This document shows, piece by piece, positions 26,701 through 35,700 of a stretch of 64,000 nucleotides of DNA. The DNA lies in contig WPIO01000014.1 in assembly GCA_009760855.2 (NCBI GenBank), positions 6,185,001 to 6,249,000 on the forward strand, in the 5' to 3' direction. Position 1 is the first letter of the stretch. Every line of letters starts with the position of its first letter. A program made the translations under genes and the position numbers. This DNA comes from Cristatella mucedo (Eukaryota; Bryozoa; Phylactolaemata; Cristatellidae). The notes under the pieces were generated by a model. That model made no database searches and had not been told where the DNA came from. It saw only the letters and a program-made list of their open reading frames with translations.

Positions 26701-29564
26701 CTGCAAACATCCAAGAAAAAACCAAACCTGCTCGAAATTTGCTGACATAAATTATCTTTGGCATTACCTATTTCAAGGGTTAACTTTTACAATAACAACT
26801 ACATAAGAGCCATTTAACATAAACTTGCCATGGTGTTCCTCTACCAATTCGAAAGGTCAGAGCTTTTTCAGTTGCATTTTATTTGCAGCTACAGTCGTTT
26901 GTCTCGTTAATTTAGACACAAGGTAATTTGGAGCAATAATTAATAAACAAGAACATCAAAGTGACTGATGGTTACATGAAGTAACAATGAATATGCATTA
27001 CAGAGCAAGGAGCTCAATATCAAGTACAAGGTCAGAAATGCACAAGCCAACAACTACGTTAGACATAACAGGTCAATTATATTGTGTTGTGTTGTATCTC
27101 TGTCTGTAACTCCACAAAGCCACAAAGTCAATGTGGATGTTAAGCAGGAGAGTTTTGTATAGTGCCCTCACAGCCTGGGCAGCTTTCGGTAAGCATTCGG
27201 TAGCCAACAGACTTCATCTCATGCAACAAGGAGAAAGTGATAGCATAGCAGAGCCGGGAGAGCAGTTGAGGTAGTAGCATGGAAGTAGCAGCTCAGGACC
27301 GCTGGGAAGTATGTGCCATAGTCGGCAGCAGGAGAGTAGTTGTCGTTGCTAAGAACCGTGGAAGCGATCTCCACAGTCAAGAACCTGCAGAGCTAAAGCT
27401 TCTGTCGCCAACTGTCTTTAAGCGGAGGAATAGAACACCTAATTTATTCTCCATACAGGACCTGAGCGTATGAGGAGGCAGGAAGTGGTGCAGTTCAGCT
27501 ATGGAGCTAATAATTATAATACATTTCTATAGCACCATAAGAGAACCTTATCTCTTTCTAAGCACTTTAAATATGCTGTAGAAGAAATCTGACCATATGT
27601 TTAGTGATAACATGCATAGTACCAGCATGCAGAAGCACAAAAAGACAATTCATAAGCACCTACCAAATGCAGTAGGGAACGGGTGAATTTCTAGCTTCTT
27701 TTGTAATGTTGCCGAGTCAGGGAAGTGACATCAGTCGGGAGTGAGTTCCCGGTTTTAGAAGTATATCAGATAAAGGCACGGTCTCCAAAGAACTCGAGTC
27801 TGGTTTAACACACACCTATTACTACTTACGTCAGAAGAGAGGGTGGTATGATGCCTAGCCTAACTGAGGAGTGGCTCTGATTCGTAACAGGAGCAAGAAA
27901 ATGGAAGGACCAGAAAGTAAATGACAAAGCCCTGAAGTCGATGTGTTGCTTGATGGGGAGGTAAGAAGTGAGTAAGATATATGCTTAAAGAGGTAGCGGT
28001 TTCGTCATTAAGTTAAGGGGGTTAGGCTCAATCTAAGAGATAGATTTTTACCTGAAGGTATTTCCATATCCCTACAGAAATAAATTATTTGCTTACATTA
28101 TAGTCTTCAAGAAGTACCAATTATCGTGCCAAGATGGAAAAAATCTTCAGAAAAAGCTAGTAGAGTAGTAAATAAAGCTTTCACAATAATTAATCATAAG
28201 TGCAGCCTAAATAAACAACATGCTCAGAAACTGTGGGATTTGTACTAAATAAAAAGGTTACAACACTCATAACAAAGCATGTTAAGCACAACAATTGACT
28301 TGGTCTCAAATCCTTTGGAGACCGTGCCTTTAGTTTGTATGCTCCCAAAGCCTGGAACACACTTCCAACAGGCATCACGACTCTGACTTTCGACGACCAG
28401 ATTTAAAAAGAAGCTAAAAACGCATCTATACATCACAGCATTTAGTGGGTCCGTGTGATTCGTCCTTTGTATGCTTATGCATGCTGCCACTGTGCCATGT
28501 TATGCTTATTGCCATTGAGCATGCTACCACTAACCATTATTATTAAATCCATAAATGAGAAGTATAATTGCACAACTTACCTTCTCTGGCAAACTGCTGT
28601 CTGGAAGATGAACAATAGTAAACTCGGGGAGGATGACGATCGAATTCGTGTCGTCCCATACATACTTTTGCCCGTGAGCATCAAAACCACCTTCTAATCC
28701 TACAGTGATAAGCAGCAAATGACATGGTTATGACTTCAACTAGTGTCTGACTGATATCTTAGTGTAAAGTTTTAGCATTGTGAACATCGCAATGCCGATG
28801 CAGCTCTAGAAATTCCCTCAGACACACTATTTGTGCAATACAGCCTCACCTGTTAATCGGGCACCATGCATTAGCTTTAAACACCAATGTAACAATGGCA
28901 TAAATCTTTCGAACTTCACTTGTACATAAGTACGCATTAGATGATAATAAATAAACGAATATGGTCCTTGGAATAAATTAACATAGTATAGAAGTGGTAT
29001 CACAACTTCAATAATAATGTTGATATAAAGCGGCATACTTGGTTCACTGGCAAGCAAGTCGGAGAGAAACGAACTAACAGGCAGAGATGAAATACTAAAA
29101 CATAAAGTGTGTAAATAATAATAAAATACATATACTAAAAAATTTGCATTTATTCAAATTGAAGGCCTCTTGAATGCTGCTTGTAGGCGACTTGGAGGCC
29201 CAAACAAAAGAACAAACAACCTTAACAATAAAAATTACTGACAAAAACTTTAGAGTTCCACAAATGAGTCTTGATTGCTACACTGGTACTGGATTGAAAA
29301 TAAATTAGGAGAAAAGTCACCATGGAGGAAGGACTGATAAAAAAGAGCTGAAAAAAAATTAAAAGGGAAGAAACCTGGTCCACACAACATAATAGAGATG
29401 ATGGAGATATATGATGATATTATAATGTATAATGATAGAGATCATCCAACACTTCAGTAGGCCTTCTCTAAGAAGACGAATCAGCTTTTAAAAATGGGTC
29501 TAAGAGACAACCAACTGTAGCAAGGTCGTCATAGTATCACCTACCCAGGATGCAGGCTTAAATC

Positions 29565-29631
<67 letters not shown>

Positions 29632-29648
29632 TATATATATATATATAT

Positions 29649-29729
<81 letters not shown>

Positions 29730-32700
29730 GCCGAGTTGGTTTGGTTTAGCGGTTAAGTTGCTCGCCCCGGCCAAGGTCTGGCTGAGGTCGTGGGCTCGAG
29801 CCCCGAGGCATATGTGAAGTGCCTGAATAGAGATTAAGTTCTCTTGGGGCGCTATACAAATGGATACTATATATATATATTGTGAGAGTCAATATATATA
29901 TATATATATGTATGTATGTATGTATGTATATACGTATATATGTATATATAATTTACAAAAAAGGTATAATACCCAAATAGCACAATATTTTTCACTGCTT
30001 TCCTATTATCCATCTCTAATTTCGATGGGCAAATTACCTAGCAAATCTTATGTCAATAAATAGTGGTCATCTAAATTAGGAGCTGCATTAAGAATTTGCC
30101 AGTAAAATACCAAACACCGGCCTGAAATAGTAGTAGAATGCATGCTACTTGACCATGTTACCCTTAGCTTGCCCTGTGTTAATTTGATTCAGCCCCTGCA
30201 TTTTGTTATTTCGAAGTCGCTTGACTACGGTTTCTAGCTAGCCTATTTAGCAAGTAGGCCTACTTCCAGCAAAGCAAGAAAAAATGTTATAACTTTCCCG
30301 TATGTTCTGGTAAACTGCGCTTCTAATGTAAATGGGCACAGAGAAGTGAATACAATACTTTTGGAATAAAAATGCTCTTGGGCTGTTAGGCAGTATGACT
30401 CGCGAGCCAAAATTTTGATGATTACTAATTGCCCTTATAACTAGAAATGTTAACCAAGGGCACTGATATAACCCAGTCCTAATCTAAATGATTGTTTAAA
30501 ACCCAAAGTATGAAAGCTGTTATAATACTGACCACTGATAAATCCACAGAGTAAAGGAAATTATAGCGGCTCAAAGAATATCCAAAAAAATATGCTACTG
30601 GGAAAACCACCAAGCAATGAGTAATTAGCCAGTTCATTTAATATTTAGAATTAGCTTATACTGCATTGTAATCCTAAAATCCGCAATTAAAAATATTTAG
30701 GATACAGTATAAGAGCATGATAGTAAATCAAAAACCAATAGGTCGGGATGTGCAAAGGAGGCCACCATAAAAAAAACAATAGAAAGTAAAACACCAACAC
30801 GAATAATAACAAAAACATCAACACGAATCACACAGACTCGCTGTGATAAATAGATACGCTTTTTTAACTTCCTTTTTAAATGTCCCGGGGTATGTCGTGA
30901 CGCCAGTCGGAAGTGAGTTCCAGGCTTTGGGAGCAAACGAACTTAAGGCATGTCTCCAAATGATTTAATTGGTTTATCAGTTCCAGACTCTACCGCGATT
31001 GGTAAATTTCCGCAAAGTATAATTTTTCATTTAAAAACCAATAACTTTCGTAGTTAAAGCATAGAAGACCTGTTTATAATCCTCTAAATACGGTCCTTAA
31101 CATTATTAGAGCTCTCTGGACATGAAATAACACTCCTTTAGTCACTATTACACTCGTACTACCAAATATATTTGACAAACTAAAAGAAATAAGACATACA
31201 TACGCTACAAACATCGTATTGTTTTTATTGTAAATTTAATTGCACACACACAATTCTTATGCACAAACACCAAGCTGTGAAAATAGTGCGTTTGGTGATG
31301 ATGCAATTAAGATCAAGAGATGTACAGCATAGCAAAGAAGAGCAAGGTTAAAGCTCCTCTGAAGGCCCGACTTCAGCAGCAGAGTCTTCAGGTAGTGCTG
31401 TATCTTCAACAGGTGCATCGTTGGCTTCTTCCGCGTACAGTAATTTTAATTTTAAATGTAATACAGGGGCGTATAATTGACTCAGACAAACGAGCCCACT
31501 GTATAATTTTCACTATTTCGATCAACTTTTCATGAATATACACGGATGTCAAAAACGATAAAGTGAAGCCGCGAAAGTCAAAGCACGAAGTAGCAAGAGA
31601 CGACTGTATAGGTAAAGGATTAGATTGTACAAAGCGGGTGGTACGATGCTTAGCCTAGTGGGGAGTAGATCTGATAAGTAGGCTGAGCTAAAAACTAAAG
31701 GGACCTAAAAGTAAGTAACAGAACCTTAAAGTCGGTGAGTTGCTTGACTGGGAGCCAGTGCATGTCCGCGAGAAGTGGTGTGATGTGGTAACTGCGCCGC
31801 TCACAACAGACAAGCCTAGCTGTGGAGTTTTGCACTAGCTGTAAGTGCCTGACTGCACAGGCCGGTTAGCACTAGAGTCGGAAACAGGGCATGCTGACAC
31901 GACCAATAGATACAGATAAAAGATGCTCATGACCACAGTGCATACTCTATGCACACATAAATACAAGCCAAGTTACCTATGGCTAGTTTCACGGGCCTTT
32001 TCATAGCAGGCTCGTCATCTTGTTTAACTTTCTGCAAAAAAAATGCAAGCAACATGTAAACTCAAATAGTCAAAGTCTAGGTCATGTGACAGCAAATAAA
32101 GAGATGACGGGCATCCAAAAATATCAGTTATTCATAAGGTCACAATTTCAACCAGAGTTACTGTCACAATTGATACTGGTGCGATGGGTGCAAAAACAAA
32201 CTAGCTATATGACAAGGCCAAGCCACCATAATCAGTGATATCCTCGAAGAAAGATATGGGTAAACAAAAGCACTTGCATTTACAAATATGCTAAAAGTAA
32301 AGAAAGAAATGGTAAGACATGCTTGACTAGTCAATTGGAAAACAGCTCACGCAAATATTTACATACTCTCTTAATCTTTCGTAGATGTAAAAACACCCGT
32401 TGACCTGTTTTTTCGTGGTAAGTTTGCACATGCCGACGCCCAAATCCATAGAAGTGTGACAAGCAGATGTACAGTCCACTTTCTGACTCCTGCATACAAA
32501 ATAAATTTTGAGAAAAAAGCAGCTTAATAAGATATCTTAAGAGACCACATGTGATAACGGTTAAGAAGAGATCTCTAAAATACCACAACTACTAGCACAA
32601 AGCTAACTCTACAACACTGTAATAGCAAGGAATAGCAGACACAATTTGAGAAGAACAGGATGCCAATGCTCCTAGTTACTCTCAACAAAGAATGTGCATT

Positions 32701-35700
32701 GGCATAGCCCAATGAATACATATTGTGCTGCCAAAGAACAATGAGACGAATGAAACAGAAAGACCAATGGGTCACAGTGTTGCATTAATGTGCATACAAA
32801 CTCACTCGGAGATATAGGACACTTACAGTTCAGCAGTGGCAGTGAAGTGGGTAATGGATGACGAATGACGGCAGGGCAATGCCCAATGGGTGATGTGGGA
32901 TAAAACACCAAGAAGCCGTGAGCAGTAAGACGCAAGTCATGCTTAATAGCCAATTATTATTAATAATATATTTGTATAGCCCTTTCAGAGAACTCAATCT
33001 CTTTCTAGGCACTTTACATATGCTATCACGCAAGCATGATCATATCATTAGTAAAAGCATGCACAATGTCAACAAGGAGAACATGGTTACAGGTAAATAA
33101 ATAAGTAAAAATAAATACTAGCTGATTAAACAGCCTTTTTTGTATAGCGACAGAAGAATCCTTACGGCTATCACCACCGCTTGCAGTGGCAATAAAGGAT
33201 CGCCCACTGCAGGATTCAAAACCATGACTTCAGGACCGAGGTCGTGAAAACCAACCACCTTACCTAGTGTGCCATCACGGCTGCACAGGGTCAGTATGCA
33301 AGGATGGTTAGTGGCAGCATGCACAGTGCCAGCACACATAAGCACACAAAGGACGAATCCCGTGGACCCACCAAATGCTATGAAAATTAGCAAACATGTG
33401 CATTGATTGCTTCTTTTTAAATGTCAAGTCAGGGGATGTCATGAAGTTGGTCTAAGAATAAGTTCCAGGCTTTGGACCATACGAACTAAATGCACGATCG
33501 TTCAAAGGATTTGAGGTTCGTTCGAGGTATAGCTAAACATTTTATGAGTCAGAATAGCAGGCGGTAAGATGCCTTGCCTAGTGGGGGAGTAGTCCCGATA
33601 GGTGGGTTCGAGCCAGAGAATGAAGGGACCTAAAAGCAAGCAACAGACCCTCGAAGTCAATATGCTGCTTGAGGTCGGTGAGAAATGGAGTGGTGTGGCA
33701 ACTGCAACACTCACGACAGACAAGCCTAGCTGCGGAGTTTTGCACCAGCTGTAAGTGCCTGATTGCACAGGAAGGCAGACCAACAAGCAGTGAGTCACAG
33801 AAGTCAAGACGGGATGTCACAAATGCATGGACAACTTAGATGTGGTATCCCTGTCTAAACAAGCCCGAATTTTAGCAATGTTACCTAGCTGAAAGTAGGC
33901 AGACTTGACTTTGGAGCTGATGTGGTCGTCTAATGAGAGGTCACTTTGGAACATGATACCTAGATTTCGTGCAGATTCAACAGGAGATATGCTGGCAGAG
34001 CCAATTTTGAGAGCTAGCCTTTCCAATTTCTGAATCACACTTGGTTTGCCCATAACTAGTAAGTCCAGGCAGGATGTCACATATGCATGGATCATTTTAG
34101 ATGCAGTATCCCTGTCTATGCAAACACGAATTTTTAAGTCAATGCATTTATTTATGTGAAGTCAGTTACCAGGTCCAACATCCAACTTTGAAATTCTGCA
34201 AATTAAGTGCAGCAAGAAGCAGGGGGTCAAGCATGCCAATAAAATACATAAAAACGTCAGTCAAACCCATTTGTGGGTCTATAAAGGTGGCTGCCAGTTA
34301 ACCGTAGTGCGTTTTTGAGTCTCGAGTATAACCGAGCATATAACCTCTCGGTTATAATCTGCCAGCTCGCTATCGGGTGCTCAATTGCTAATGAGTGAGA
34401 GCTATCTAAGTCGTTTGGCTACCTACACTGCCATCGCTCACAATTAATTATAGACCACCAGTTATAACATGGGAGTACAGAGAGGGAAGCCAGATAGGCT
34501 ACATGGAATAGGAGATAGGAGAGGCAGAGACTGTAAAACCTTACTGAGAAGAAAAGTGAAATCCCTAATCTTAGCTGTGCTGTGTACTTCCAGAATGCAT
34601 GACAAAACAAGCAATCTTGCTGCACATAAAAATTTGAGTAGCTACGTTTAATAGTTACTGCACAATTAACTAAAGCATTAAGGATAAAATAACGGTCTGA
34701 AGGCTTATTGAGCTTGCCAGTGATGCTCTTGAGGCTTGTTTATTCAATCTAGACATTGTATTACCTCTCTCAGCACAGCACAGATTCTGCATTTTCAAAC
34801 TCCAGGCGAGGCGACTTACAGAACAGCCACTCAATCGGACATCATAAGAGCCAGAGAAATCCACAAGCCTTGCAGTCTTGTATGAAACTGGTAAGGAAGC
34901 TAGGGCCACTGAAATTAAAAAACCCCGAGTTTCTCCAGCATAGTTCGCTGCTAGGCGTCACTCAGTGAGGATTCCTCGACGAAGTTGCAGCTCCACCCAT
35001 TATGTAACAGTACTACTACTGCTGCTGCTGCTGCTGCTGCCGATGCAGCTGCCGATGCTGCGGCCGATGCTGCTGCTGCTACAGTAATTTCTCGGTTCCC
35101 GGTGGAGCCGCCCAGTTCAAAAGCGAGGGCAGCGGGCCAAAGGCCCAATGGTAGTGGCTACACGGACGTGCCGACGCTTTCAAGCAACGACAACTACTCT
35201 CCTGCTGCCGACTATGGCTCATCCTTTCCAGCGGTCCTGAGCTGCTACTTTCATGCTATTCACTACCTCAACTGCTCTCCTGACTCTGCAATGCTTCCCA
35301 CTTTCTCTTTGTTGCATGAAATGAAGTCTGTTGGCTACCGAATGCGTACCGAAAGCCGCTTAAGCTGGTGGTGCGCTATACAAAACTTTCCTGCGTAACA
35401 CCCACATAGTCTTTGTGGCTTTTTGAGTTTACAGACGGAGATACATTACATTACATTTTAAGCTGTCTGGAGGAGTCAATGGTTACTTTGCACCATTCTT
35501 AACACACGGCTGAGAATTGAGGGGGTACAATGACAGGCGAATGTGCGGCGGCGCGACGCTCGACTACTTCCCAACATAAAAACACTGCAACTGCAGAATT
35601 TAGGCGCATTTTTTTTACAAACTTTTAACTCCACGGGGTACTGCAGAGCTTAATAACAATCAGCTCAGAATTCGCCTGGGAGTGAGCAAACAGCAAAAAC

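Noticed and set aside
34985-35398. 137-residue frame with a poly-alanine stretch
   Set aside because: It reads through a CTG repeat into the non-coding tail of the second LINE type.
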